Source of the DNA: an uncultured Lachnospiraceae bacterium
GTDB lineage: Bacteria > Bacillota > Clostridia > Lachnospirales > Lachnospiraceae
Reading direction: 5' to 3'
DNA length: 60,181 nucleotides
NCBI GenBank assembly: GCA_910584785.1
Contig: CAJUDX010000011.1
Coordinates: 3,137-63,317, forward strand
Part shown: positions 34,297 to 42,995 of the stretch, in pieces
Numbering within the stretch: the first letter of the stretch is position 1
Layout of the letters: the number at the start of each line of letters is the position of its first letter
Notes under the pieces: generated by a model
Seen by the model: the letters and a program-made list of their open reading frames with translations, nothing else
What the model was told of the DNA's origin: nothing
Databases searched by the model: none
Made by a program: the position numbers and the translations under genes

Positions 34297-35139
34297 TTAT
34301 GAACGCATGGACAGGCACTGGTAGTTTAGTTCCATCCAGGCTTTTGCTAAGTCGATCCAGCTTGCGCAGTAGGGTTCTAGGGTATAGTCCTGGGTTCCGG
34401 CGGTTTCTTCTTTGCATAAGGATAAGCCGTGTCCGCCGACGGGGTAGAGATGGAGTTCACAGCTTACGCCTGCACTTATCAGAGCCTGAGCGAAAAGAAG
34501 GCTGTTTTCTACGGGGACAGTGTCGTCGGGGACGGTGTGCCACAGGAAGGTTTTGGGGGTGTTGGGAGTTACCTGTTTTTCCAGGGATACCTGTTCACGC
34601 ATTTCTTTATCCTGGGCTTTTTCTGCCAGAAGTTTGTTTATGGAGCCGGGGTGGGCTTTTTCACCGCTGGTGATAACGGGATAGGCCAGGATTTGACCGT
34701 TGGGTTTTATATCCTCATGAGTGAGGTTTAGTGGTTCGTAGACGAAGTTTTTGTCCCAGAATACGCCCAGGCTGGCTACTAAGTGACCGCCGGCGGAGAA
34801 GCCGCAGGTAATGATTTTTTCAGGGTCAATTCCCCAGGCTTTGGCGTTTTTTCTGGCTAATGCCACGGATGAAGCCAGTTCACGAAGTGATGTAGGGAAT
34901 ACGTTGGGGGATACGCTGTATTCTAAAAGGCAGGCGTTACAGCCCATAGTTAAAAACTGCATAACGATAGGTTCTTTTTCTCTGTCAGAAATGTTCCAGT
35001 AGCCGCCTCCGCCGCAGACAATGACCAGGGGACGCTTTTTTTCCGGCGCTACGCCGAGGTTATCCAGTTGATATAAGGTTAATGTGGCTTCGCCGGTTTT
35101 TTGTTCCGGGACTTGAATGGTAAATTGCTGTAATTTCAT
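34297..35139 (-). CDS. Alpha/beta hydrolase, esterase-like (BD-FAE type)
   Basis: 280 residues without signal peptide. Oxyanion-hole segment VIVCGGGGYWNISDREKEP, nucleophile elbow TCGFSAGGHLVASLG (Ser), acid in WHTVPDDTVPVENS and His in YPVGGHGLSL make a full catalytic triad. This is the cytosolic esterase family often linked with xylan or acetylated-sugar use. Its last codons end a few bases from the structured repeat at 34.2 kb. The start at 35139 has GAAGGGAAACAAAACG. Confidence 0.82.
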   Translation of the reverse strand: MKLQQFTIQVPEQKTGEATLTLYQLDNLGVAPEKKRPLVIVCGGGGYWNISDREKEPIVMQFLTMGCNACLLEYSVSPNVFPTSLRELASSVALARKNAKAWGIDPEKIITCGFSAGGHLVASLGVFWDKNFVYEPLNLTHEDIKPNGQILAYPVITSGEKAHPGSINKLLAEKAQDKEMREQVSLEKQVTPNTPKTFLWHTVPDDTVPVENSLLFAQALISAGVSCELHLYPVGGHGLSLCKEETAGTQDYTLEPYCASWIDLAKAWMELNYQCLSMRS

Positions 35140-35215
35140 CGTTTTGTTTCCCTTCTAGGACTTTTTCTGTTATTGTTCATAAGGGTATGCACACTTGCCA
35201 TGCCTGATTTTGCTG

Positions 35216-36418
35216 TTAACTTTCTCTCCTCTGTACGCTGAATATTTTATCCAGGATACGGTGTGCTACTTCGTCTTTGCTCATTTTTTCCAGTTTTTCT
35301 TCGCCATCTTTGGTAAGCAGCGTGACGACGTTGGTATCTGTGCCAAATCCGGCGCCGCTCACTTTTAAATTATTGGCAACGATCATATCAATATTCTTTT
35401 TTTCGAGTTTTTTTCTTGAGTTTTCCAGGAGATTTTCGGTTTCCATGGAAAAGCCACAAAGATACTGACCGCCCCAGCGGTGTTCTCCCAGCCAGGATAA
35501 AATATCATCTGTTTTTTCCAGGGCAAGGTTTAGTTCTTCGCTGCTCTTTTTTACTTTTTCCGCTGCGGTCATGGCGGGGCGGTAGTCGGCTACCGCGGCG
35601 GCCTTGATTACGGCGTCCTGGTTTCCGGCGTAGAGACTAACGACCTCAAACATTTCCCTTGCGGTATTAACGGGAATGGTATTGACAAAGCGAAGGCGGG
35701 GAAGTTCAACCGGGCCGGAAACCAGCGTAACTTCTGCCCCTCGTCTTGCGGCTGCACGGGCAATGGCATAGCCCATCTTTCCAGTGGAATGGTTGGTGAT
35801 AAAGCGCACGGGATCGATGGATTCCCTGGTGGGGCCGGCAGTGACCAGCACTTTTTTTCCAATAAGGTCTTTTGCATATTCGGCGACCTGGCAGAGATAG
35901 TCGAAGAGAACCTCCGGCTCTGCCATCTTTCCTGCCCCTGTGTCGCCGCAGGCCAGATAACCGGAGACTGGTTCAATCACCGTCATACCGAAGTTTTTGC
36001 ATATTCTTAGATTATTCTGCAAAATCGGATTTTCATACATCCTGGTATTCATCGCCGGGGCAATGAGTTTCGGACAGGAACAGGCCAGCGCGGTTGTCGT
36101 CAGCATATCATCGCAGATTCCATGAGCAAGTTTTGCGATAACGTTTGCTGTCGCCGGGGCAATCAAAAGGACGTCCGCTTTTTTTGCCAGAGCGACGTGC
36201 TCTACACTAAATTCAAAGTTTCGATCGAAGGTGTCAATGATGCATTTATTGCCGGTTAAGCTTTCAAAGGTTATCGGTGTAATAAAATTGGTGGCATTTT
36301 CCGTCATCAGCACATGAACCTCTGCCCCCTGTTTGATCAGCATACTGGCAAGGTTAGGAATTTTATAGGCGGCGATTCCTCCGCTCACTCCTAAAATAAT
36401 GGTTTTTCCTGTCAACAT
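35216..36418 (-). CDS. coaBC: Bifunctional phosphopantothenoylcysteine decarboxylase / phosphopantothenate-cysteine ligase
   Basis: 400 residues. N-terminal FMN decarboxylase (CoaC): LGVSGGIAAYKIPNL, the catalytic His in FSVEHVALAKKAD, and APAMNTRMYENP. C-terminal ligase (CoaB): VLVTAGPTRESIDPVRFITN, HSTGKMGYAIARAA and AAVADYRP. Together they turn 4'-phosphopantothenate into phosphopantetheine for coenzyme A. Start ATG 36418 has GGGGGAAAGCTTC. It is divergent from coaX, another step of the same pathway, with 102 bases between them. Confidence 0.96.
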   Translation of the reverse strand: MLTGKTIILGVSGGIAAYKIPNLASMLIKQGAEVHVLMTENATNFITPITFESLTGNKCIIDTFDRNFEFSVEHVALAKKADVLLIAPATANVIAKLAHGICDDMLTTTALACSCPKLIAPAMNTRMYENPILQNNLRICKNFGMTVIEPVSGYLACGDTGAGKMAEPEVLFDYLCQVAEYAKDLIGKKVLVTAGPTRESIDPVRFITNHSTGKMGYAIARAAARRGAEVTLVSGPVELPRLRFVNTIPVNTAREMFEVVSLYAGNQDAVIKAAAVADYRPAMTAAEKVKKSSEELNLALEKTDDILSWLGEHRWGGQYLCGFSMETENLLENSRKKLEKKNIDMIVANNLKVSGAGFGTDTNVVTLLTKDGEEKLEKMSKDEVAHRILDKIFSVQRRES

Positions 36419-36520
36419 GAAGCTTTCCCCCGTAAATATTGTATTTTATTTTATTTCATGATAAAATAACTTCGTTTCGTAGTATAACACAAAATCCCTT
36501 TTATGGAAAGGAGTTCCCTG

Positions 36521-37300
36521 ATGATTTTAGCAATTGATATGGGCAATACCAATATCGTTATCGGCGGTATTGATGAGGATAAAACCAGCTTTGTTGAGCG
36601 GATCACCACCAATCCGTCTAAGACGGATATTGAATATGCCGTGAATATTAAAGATATTTTAGAGATTTATGGGATTCCCCTGGGAGAAATTGAGGGTTCT
36701 ATCCTTTCTTCCGTGGTTCCTCCGCTGAATGGTACGCTTCTGCGGGCTGTGGAGAAAATTATTAAGAAAAAGCCGCTTCTGGTTGGGTCAGGGATGAAAA
36801 CCGGGCTGAATATTCTGATGGATAATCCAAAGACGGTGGGAAGTGATTTAATTGTGGACGCTGTGGCAGCTATCCGGGAACATCCCCTGCCCATTATTAT
36901 TATTGATATGGGTACGGCAACCACGATGTCTGTGGTGGATGCTGCCGGGAACTACATCGGCGGCGTTATCCTGCCCGGTCTTAAAGTTTCCTTGGATTCG
37001 CTGAGCGGGAAGGCCGCCCAGCTTCCCTATATCAGCCTGGAAACGCCGGGAAAGGTGATTGGGAAGAATACGATTGACTGTATGCGCAGCGGGATTATTT
37101 ATGGAAATGCCGCCCAGATTGATGGTATTATCGACCGCATGGAACAGGAATTGGGGCAGATGGCCTCCATCGTTGCCACCGGGGGGCTGGCAAGGCTGAT
37201 TACGCCGATCTGCCGTCATAAAATCGTCTATGACGATGCCCTGCTGCTTAAAGGACTTTTGACGTTATACCGGAGAAATACAGCTGTCCGGCATAGCTAA
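36521..37300 (+). CDS. coaX: Type III pantothenate kinase
   Basis: 259 residues from ATG 36521; the earlier ATG at 36503 overlaps the ribosome-binding site AAAGGAG and is not used. AIDMGNTNIVIGG is the phosphate-binding start, with TVGSDLIVDAVAAI, IIDMGTATTMSVVD (catalytic Asp) and GGVILPGLKVS typical of CoaX. It makes 4'-phosphopantothenate, the first step of CoA synthesis. A strong terminator follows. Confidence 0.96.
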   Translation: MILAIDMGNTNIVIGGIDEDKTSFVERITTNPSKTDIEYAVNIKDILEIYGIPLGEIEGSILSSVVPPLNGTLLRAVEKIIKKKPLLVGSGMKTGLNILMDNPKTVGSDLIVDAVAAIREHPLPIIIIDMGTATTMSVVDAAGNYIGGVILPGLKVSLDSLSGKAAQLPYISLETPGKVIGKNTIDCMRSGIIYGNAAQIDGIIDRMEQELGQMASIVATGGLARLITPICRHKIVYDDALLLKGLLTLYRRNTAVRHS

Positions 37301-37311
37301 TCCTTTGATGT

Positions 37312-37377
37312 GATGGGGCTGCTGTAAAATAACGACTACGTGCATCAACCGCATTTTGCAGCAGCTCCATCTTTTTT
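37312..37377 (+). terminator. coaX terminator
   Basis: GATGGGGCTGCTG...AAAT (37312-37330) pairs with its near-perfect complement (37353-37371), a stem of about 19 bp, followed by six T. It overlaps the stop codon of the convergent methyltransferase gene. Confidence 0.85.
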
Positions 37378-38287
37378 ACGGTTTCTCTGCCTGTACCTTT
37401 TCCAGCCTGCGCCGGGATATTTCCAGATATTCTTCTTCCTGGTCGATTCCAATAAACTTTCTGCCATGCCGCAGGGCGGCAACGCCTGTGGTGCCGGAAC
37501 CGCAAAAGGGGTCAAGGATGATTTCCCCCTCTTTTGTTGATGCTAAAAGCATTCTTTCCAGCAAATACTCAGGTTTCTGGGTCGGATGCTTTCCCTCTTT
37601 CTTTTCTGAAGCTTTGGTTAATCCCCCTGCCCACACGTCCTTCATCTGCTTCCCGCTGTTTTCTTCCTTCATTTTCTGATAGTTGAAATAATGCCGGGCA
37701 TACGGTTCATCCTTCTTTGCCCAGAGTATGGTTTCGGTGGAATGGGTGAACGAACGGCAGGAAATATTGGGCGGAGGATTGGTTTTCTGCCAGGTAATGT
37801 TATTAATAATCTTGAAGCCTTCCTGCTCTAAGGCCATGCCGATGGAATAGATATTGTGCATGGTGCCGGAAATCCAGATCGTGCCGTCAGGCTTTAATAC
37901 ACGGCGGCAGAGACGAATCCAGCGTCGGTTAAAACGATGCCTGTCGGCAAGAAAGCTGCTCTTTTGTTTTTTGTCTGTCTTTCTTTTCCTTTCTTTTTGA
38001 TTTCCATATACTTCTTCTTGCTTTGCAAACGCTTCCTTTTGCTTTCCAAACATTTCCTCCTGTTTGTCCCAGGAAGCCTTATCTACAGAAACCATCTTCC
38101 CGGAGTGACAGGTGATTCCTCCATTGCTCAAAAAATAAGGCGGATCAGCAAAGATCATATCTATGCTTTCCGTCTTTATTTTTTTTAACAGTTGAAAAGC
38201 ATCACCATAAAGCAGACAGGCGACCTCCGACTGGTAACAGGGTTCTGCTTTTTTTGACAGGATTTCTTTCAGGGTCAGTAATTGCAA
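37376..38287 (-). CDS. DpnA-like DNA N6/N4 methyltransferase (beta-class order)
   Basis: 303 residues. Motif IV DPPYFLSNGG comes near residue 48 and the SAM-binding motif DPFCGSGTTGVAALRHGRKF near the C-terminus, the beta-class order of DpnA-type adenine methyltransferases. ITWQKTNPPPNISCR and GKHPTQKPEYLLERML are further family segments. DpnA-type enzymes methylate adenine, including on single strands, at GATC. An insert after SVDKASWD holds four 7-residue repeats (KQEEMFG type). Start TTG 38287 behind GGGGAGGAAG, overlapping the upstream Dam gene by 13 bases. Specificity is inferred from family and pairing. Confidence 0.82.
   Translation of the reverse strand: MQLLTLKEILSKKAEPCYQSEVACLLYGDAFQLLKKIKTESIDMIFADPPYFLSNGGITCHSGKMVSVDKASWDKQEEMFGKQKEAFAKQEEVYGNQKERKRKTDKKQKSSFLADRHRFNRRWIRLCRRVLKPDGTIWISGTMHNIYSIGMALEQEGFKIINNITWQKTNPPPNISCRSFTHSTETILWAKKDEPYARHYFNYQKMKEENSGKQMKDVWAGGLTKASEKKEGKHPTQKPEYLLERMLLASTKEGEIILDPFCGSGTTGVAALRHGRKFIGIDQEEEYLEISRRRLEKVQAEKP
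37982..38065 (-). repeat. 4 x 21-bp in-frame repeat in the DpnA-like gene
   Basis: Units at 38045-38065, 38024-38044, 38003-38023 and 37982-38002 encode KQEEMFG, KQKEAFA, KQEEVYG and NQKERKR. The heptad spacing of hydrophobic residues suggests a helix. The repeats separate motif IV from the following WIRLCRRVLKPDGTIW segment. Confidence 0.88.
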
Positions 38288-39108
38288 ATGATCACTTCCT
38301 CCCCCACCCTCTTTTTCGCATTTGAATTAATCAGGCGTTTTACACTGACAACATCCATTTTATAGCCCTGATTGCCGTACAGTTCATGGATAAATTCCGT
38401 GTTATGGTTGGTCAGCATACAATAACAGCCTTTTTGGGTCAGTTCCCCGTACAATCGGGCAAGGCGCCGATGGCTTTCGATATCAAAGCCTTCCTTGGTA
38501 TAAGATTCAAAGGAATCCGGGTTTAAGGGAGCATAGGGGCTGTCAAAAAAGAGGAAATCGCCCTCCCTGGCCTGTGCACAGGCAACCTCAAAATCACCTT
38601 CCATAATCACAATCTTTTTTAAATAGGCAGAAATCTCACGGACGGATGCCTCGTCTACCGATTGAATACGGCTGTTATTGTAGGGAACATTAAAAAGACC
38701 CTTTCCATTTACCCGGTACAGGCCGTTAAAACAGTGTTTATTCATAAAAACAAACAGAGCAGCCAGCTCGGTATCAAACTCTTCCTTCATCAGTTTGTCA
38801 TTATAACGTTCGCGAAGCATGTAGTAATACGCCTTGCCGTCCTCCCACATCTGCCCGTCCAATGCTTTAACTGCACTTAAAAAAGCTTCCGGCAGACTGC
38901 AGATTTGGCGGTAAGCATTCACTAACGCCCGGTTAATATCATTAATCACTGCTATTTCCGGCTGCAGTTCAAAAACCACCGCCCCTCCACCCACAAAAGG
39001 TTCATAGTAGCGGTTATATTGTTTTGGCATCCTCTCTTTAATCTGATCCAAAAGCTGACGTTTGCCCCCCGCCCACTTGATGAACGGAACGATTGCTGTA
39101 TGATTCAT
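38275..39108 (-). CDS. D12-class DNA adenine methylase (DpnM/Dam-like)
   Basis: 277 residues from ATG 39108, which has GGGAAGAGGTTTAGG; the frame extends to a TTG at 39132 without a site. FIKWAGGKRQLLDQI is motif X/I, YYEPFVGGGAVVFEL the SAM-binding motif, and FFDSPYAPLNPDSFESYT motif IV, where the usual DPPY reads DSPY. CMLTNHNTEFIHELY follows. The alpha-class order and pairing with a DpnA-like gene point to GATC methylation. A DpnII-type endonuclease gene would be expected beside them but is absent. Confidence 0.82.
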   Translation of the reverse strand: MNHTAIVPFIKWAGGKRQLLDQIKERMPKQYNRYYEPFVGGGAVVFELQPEIAVINDINRALVNAYRQICSLPEAFLSAVKALDGQMWEDGKAYYYMLRERYNDKLMKEEFDTELAALFVFMNKHCFNGLYRVNGKGLFNVPYNNSRIQSVDEASVREISAYLKKIVIMEGDFEVACAQAREGDFLFFDSPYAPLNPDSFESYTKEGFDIESHRRLARLYGELTQKGCYCMLTNHNTEFIHELYGNQGYKMDVVSVKRLINSNAKKRVGEEVIICNY

Positions 39109-39621
39109 CCTAAACCTCTTCCCGAAAAGCAAACCAAAACCATTTCCCTGTTTGGGTTGCTGATTTTTATCTTTCTCTGCTTTTTCTGTTTCTATCCCTG
39201 TTATTATCCATATTTTCCCAAAACAATCCCTGCGATGGACAGACGAAAGGTAACCGCTCAGATACTTTTACAGTTACCTCAAAAGCACTTTTTTATTATA
39301 GTAGGAAGGCGGAGAAAAAACAACAGGAAATTTTGTTTTCCTGCTTTTCTTTTACCCGCTTACCACTTTCACTGCCAGCAACTTGCACCATATTCTCAAG
39401 CGTTTCCTCTTCCCAGGATGATGTACTTTCGGTTTCAAAATAATCCCATCATCATTTGTAAAAAATCACCACGCTATTCCTTTTCACTTTCATCTGTCAA
39501 GCCCCGTTTTTATCTTTTTTCAGGAAATTTTTTTCATCTTTCCATCCGTATAAAATCTTGCCAAAATGTCCATCATTTGAATAAGTAAGTAAGCTATATT
39601 GCAACGATGGAGGTAAGGAAA
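39109..39621. other. Intergenic region upstream of sigG (513 bases)
   Basis: T-rich plus strand. It includes a small CAGGAAA/TTTCCTG hairpin near 39325-39345 and a GTATA at 39548-39552, which with 39568-39577 is a poor match to a SigF-type promoter for sigG. No gene is supported here. Confidence 0.4.
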
Positions 39622-40401
39622 ATGTCTGTATACAAAGTAGAAATCTGCGGTGTAAACACATCCAAACTGCCCCTTTTGACAAATGAAGAAAAAGAAGAAT
39701 TATTTCAGAAAATTCTTCAGGGTGATAAATCTGCCCGTGAAGCCTACATTAAAGGCAATCTCCGCCTTGTCCTAAGTGTTATCCAGCGCTTTGCTGCCAA
39801 TAATGCGGAAAATGTCGATGATCTTTTCCAAATCGGCTGCATTGGTCTAATGAAAGCGGTCGATAACTTTGATATCAGCCAGGGAGTACGCTTTTCCACT
39901 TACGCCGTTCCCATGATCTGCGGTGAAATCAAACGCTTTCTTCGGGATAACAACAGTATCCGGGTATCCCGCTCCATCCGTGACACCGCCTATAAAGCCA
40001 TTTACGCCAAGGAAGCGCTGATGAAAAAGAACATGAAAGAGCCAACCATTATGGAAATCGCCGACGAGGTTGGGGCAACCAAGGAAGAGGTTACTTACGC
40101 CCTCGACGCCATCCAAAGCCCGGTAAGCCTTTACGAGCCGGTATTTACCGACGGCGGCGATCCTCTGTTTGTGATGGATCAGATCAGCGACAAGAAAAAT
40201 CTGGAGGAAAACTGGGTGGAGGATATTTCCTTAAACGAAGCCATGAAAAAACTCCCTCAGCGCGAGCGCCACATTATTGATATGCGTTTCTTTGAAGGCA
40301 AAACCCAGACCGAGGTTGCCGAAGAAATCCATATCTCCCAGGCCCAGGTATCAAGGTTAGAAAAAAATGCATTAAAGATTATGAAAAATTACCTTAGCTG
40401 A
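39622..40401 (+). CDS. sigG: RNA polymerase sporulation sigma factor SigG
   Basis: 259 residues from ATG 39622 (GATGGAGGTAAGGAAA). The N-terminus VYKVEICGVNTSKLPLL is diagnostic of SigG. Region 2 shows NLRLVLSVIQRF, DDLFQIGCIGLMKAVDNFD and FSTYAVPMICGEIKRFLRDN. Region 4 ends with ISQAQVSRLEKNALKIM. It directs forespore-specific transcription after engulfment, so the organism should form endospores. Unlike Bacillus, spoIIGA and sigE are not next to it in this window. Confidence 0.96.
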   Translation: MSVYKVEICGVNTSKLPLLTNEEKEELFQKILQGDKSAREAYIKGNLRLVLSVIQRFAANNAENVDDLFQIGCIGLMKAVDNFDISQGVRFSTYAVPMICGEIKRFLRDNNSIRVSRSIRDTAYKAIYAKEALMKKNMKEPTIMEIADEVGATKEEVTYALDAIQSPVSLYEPVFTDGGDPLFVMDQISDKKNLEENWVEDISLNEAMKKLPQRERHIIDMRFFEGKTQTEVAEEIHISQAQVSRLEKNALKIMKNYLS

Positions 40402-40573
40402 CCTTTACTGCTTATGGTTCATTTGGGTTCGTTGTGAGTCATTTCCGCTGACTGTTTACACATGAACAGCAACCATTTCATAACAAAAATTCCGCATTTG
40501 GAGAGAACAGCATTGCCTGCACGCTGATTTTCTGGTATTCTGGAGTTATTCTGGGTGATAGTGTGGTGAAAAC

Positions 40574-41347
40574 ATGATAAGTTTTGCAATCTGTGACGAT
40601 GAACCATGGATGGCGGAGGAACTTTCCCGCCGTCTTTCACAATATATGGATGAACAAATCAATAAACAGGCCGATAAGCAGATAAATGAACATTCGTCAA
40701 AAAGCTCTTCCTTTTATTCCATCCGCTGCTTTTCTGACGGACGCTCCCTGCTGAAAAGCGGAAATACGTTTGACGTTATTTTTTTAGATATCCAGATGCC
40801 TCCGCCAGACGGCATGGAAACAGCCAGAAAGCTGCGCAGGCAGGGAAGCCGGAGCCTGCTGATTTTTATCACGGTTCTGGCAGAATATGTCTTTGACGCC
40901 TTCAGTGTTGAAGCCTACGATTATCTGGTCAAGCCGCTGGAGGATGTCCGTTTCCGGCGGACAATGAACCGGGTGCTTCACACGTTAAGCCAGCGCACGA
41001 ACCAGCAAAAAAAACTCATTATCCAAAAGGGAAATTCCTGTGAAATTATCCCCCTGTCCGAAATTCTCTATGGAGAAGTGATGGGGCGGAAAATCTATAT
41101 TCATCAGATCGATGGCAGCATCACCGATTATTATGGCAAGATGGAAGATCTGGAGCGGAAGGTTGACGGACGATTTTTTAAATGCCACCGAAGCTACCTC
41201 GTCAACCTCGCCCATGTCCGCGGCTGTCACGATGGTCGGGTGATTCTGATGCAGGATAAGGAAATCCCCGTTTCCCGGCTGCGCGAACGTGACTTGACCC
41301 AGGCGCTGCTGCATTACATGAAAAGCCGGACGATAAACCTTCCCTGA
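40574..41347 (+). CDS. LytTR-family response regulator (AgrA/VirR-like)
   Basis: 257 residues. Receiver domain residues 1-135: acidic pair in ICDDEPWM, phospho-acceptor in VIFLDIQMPPPDGM, Thr and Lys in FITVLAEYV and DYLVKPLE. The receiver contains a local repeat (EQINKQADKQINEH) after the first helix. C-terminal LytTR DNA-binding domain: EILYGEVMGRKIYIH and FFKCHRSYLVNLAHV. Such proteins bind direct repeats upstream of targets. The partner kinase follows at once (stop and next ATG are adjacent). No AgrD-like peptide gene is visible. Confidence 0.9.
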   Translation: MISFAICDDEPWMAEELSRRLSQYMDEQINKQADKQINEHSSKSSSFYSIRCFSDGRSLLKSGNTFDVIFLDIQMPPPDGMETARKLRRQGSRSLLIFITVLAEYVFDAFSVEAYDYLVKPLEDVRFRRTMNRVLHTLSQRTNQQKKLIIQKGNSCEIIPLSEILYGEVMGRKIYIHQIDGSITDYYGKMEDLERKVDGRFFKCHRSYLVNLAHVRGCHDGRVILMQDKEIPVSRLRERDLTQALLHYMKSRTINLP

Positions 41348-42808
41348 ATGCTTTCCCCGTCTAAAGTAACCCGCTGCTATCAACTGCCAGAAGAAAGGAT
41401 AAAGACTTCTGCCATGAATTACCTTACTCTTTTTCTTAATCTGTTTACCCTTACCATGCAGGGGATGATGCACCTTATCTTTATTGGACGGCTCACCGGG
41501 AAAACGCTGAAATACCGGTATTTTGCTGCCTATCTCTTCCTGCTTAATCTTATGGAACTCTTTTTTTCAGCGTTTTCTGTTCCCGCAATCCTGGCAATCG
41601 GCGCTGAACTTCTTATGCTGTATACAATCCATCGCTTTTTATCCAAAAATCACCCTATGATTTCTTTAACCGCTTCCGTTCTTGCCCTTTACATAACTCA
41701 GCTTTCTTTTGGCATGATGAATGCCATTGAAGTGATCATCCTGCCCTATTTTCTGGGAAAAACAACACTGCTCTATCTGCTTATCTTTTTATCAGCCATA
41801 CTAACCTGCGTCCTCTGTTTCTGCTGTTACCATTTCCTCGTCAAAAACCTGTCCTTAAACGAAGAGGATATCCCTTACATTGAACTGCTGCTGTTTCCGG
41901 TTTTGTTCTTTTTTTTCATAGAATTATACATCCTGCAAACCGCCTACAGCATAGTACCCGTTCACATATTGGATTCCTTTACCCATACTGGAAAACATTT
42001 CCTTCTGCTGGTTATGCAGGCTCTTGGACTGGCTGCGCTCTTCTGCACGCAGTATGCCTGGCAGCGCACCTGCCGAAGCTTTCAGACCCAGGCCGCACTG
42101 GCTTCCTTAACACAGGCTGCCCAGGCGCAGAAAACCTACATTGCCGAAGCACAGATGCGCGACGAGCAAACCAGGGCATTCCGCCATGATATCCGAAACC
42201 ATTTGTCCGTCCTGCACGGACTTCTGAACACAGAAAATCTGGAAGCCGCCCAAAGTTATCTTCAAAAACTGGAAAATATTTCCTCTTTTCTTTCCTTTCC
42301 CTGTCCTACAGGAAATCCTACCATCGATATCCTTCTCAGTGAAAAACTCGAACGTGCAAAAAACTGCGGAATTTCCACCGATATTTCCCTGCTTCTTCCG
42401 GCAAATGATGTAATTGATGACTTTGATCTGTGCATTATTTTCTCCAATGCCCTGGACAATGCCATTAATGCCTGCCTTTCCATACTTTCCATAAACAGCA
42501 AAACCAGCGAACCCAGCCCTTTCCTACACGCCAAACCACCCTTTTCAGCAGACGACCAGACAGCCTTTTTGACAGACGACCAGACAGCCCATAAAAACAG
42601 CGAACAGCCATTCATCCATATCTTAGGAGAACAGCAGGGGGATTTTTACCGTCTGGAATTTACGAATACCTGTTTTGCTGATCCGATTCCCCCCATGGGC
42701 ATTGGCCTGAAAAACATCCAGGCGGCTGCCTTAAAATACCACGGCGCGATGCAGACCGAAAAAAAAGGACATTGCTTCTGCCTGCATGTACTGCTGAATA
42801 TTCGTTAA
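41348..42808 (+). CDS. GHKL-domain sensor histidine kinase (AgrC-like)
   Basis: 486 residues from the first ATG, directly after the regulator stop; ATG 41414 (MNYLTLFLNLF) is an equally possible start. Six or so membrane helices fill the first 230 residues, then a coiled segment and the H-box RAFRHDIRNHLSVLHGLL, the N-box IIFSNALDNAINAC and the G-box GIGLKNIQAAAL. Between N- and G-boxes is an insert with two 8-residue repeats (DDQTA core). It should phosphorylate the LytTR regulator in response to an unknown, probably peptide, signal. Confidence 0.87.
   Translation: MLSPSKVTRCYQLPEERIKTSAMNYLTLFLNLFTLTMQGMMHLIFIGRLTGKTLKYRYFAAYLFLLNLMELFFSAFSVPAILAIGAELLMLYTIHRFLSKNHPMISLTASVLALYITQLSFGMMNAIEVIILPYFLGKTTLLYLLIFLSAILTCVLCFCCYHFLVKNLSLNEEDIPYIELLLFPVLFFFFIELYILQTAYSIVPVHILDSFTHTGKHFLLLVMQALGLAALFCTQYAWQRTCRSFQTQAALASLTQAAQAQKTYIAEAQMRDEQTRAFRHDIRNHLSVLHGLLNTENLEAAQSYLQKLENISSFLSFPCPTGNPTIDILLSEKLERAKNCGISTDISLLLPANDVIDDFDLCIIFSNALDNAINACLSILSINSKTSEPSPFLHAKPPFSADDQTAFLTDDQTAHKNSEQPFIHILGEQQGDFYRLEFTNTCFADPIPPMGIGLKNIQAAALKYHGAMQTEKKGHCFCLHVLLNIR
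42546..42593 (+). repeat. 2 x 24-bp in-frame repeat in histidine kinase
   Basis: Two adjacent 24-base units share GACGACCAGACAGCC and encode two DDQTA-containing octapeptides in the ATP-lid region of the kinase. Confidence 0.7.
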
Positions 42809-42995
42809 TGCAAAATTACAAACTTTCATACACTGCCATACTGCCGTACCTCTCCTTCATTTCATTACCTCCAGAAAGCAGTTCGGGTCAAAAGCCTTGC
42901 AATTTTACCCAGGAACAGTAAACTAAACATATAACCTGAACACATAAAGTCATCAAAACACATAAATCGTATCGGACAAAAAGGAGGAATAAAAG

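Noticed and set aside
39019..39588. 189-residue plus-strand frame before sigG
   Set aside because: Starts inside the Dam-like gene on the opposite strand, lacks a ribosome-binding site and is Phe/Cys-rich in a T-rich intergenic region.
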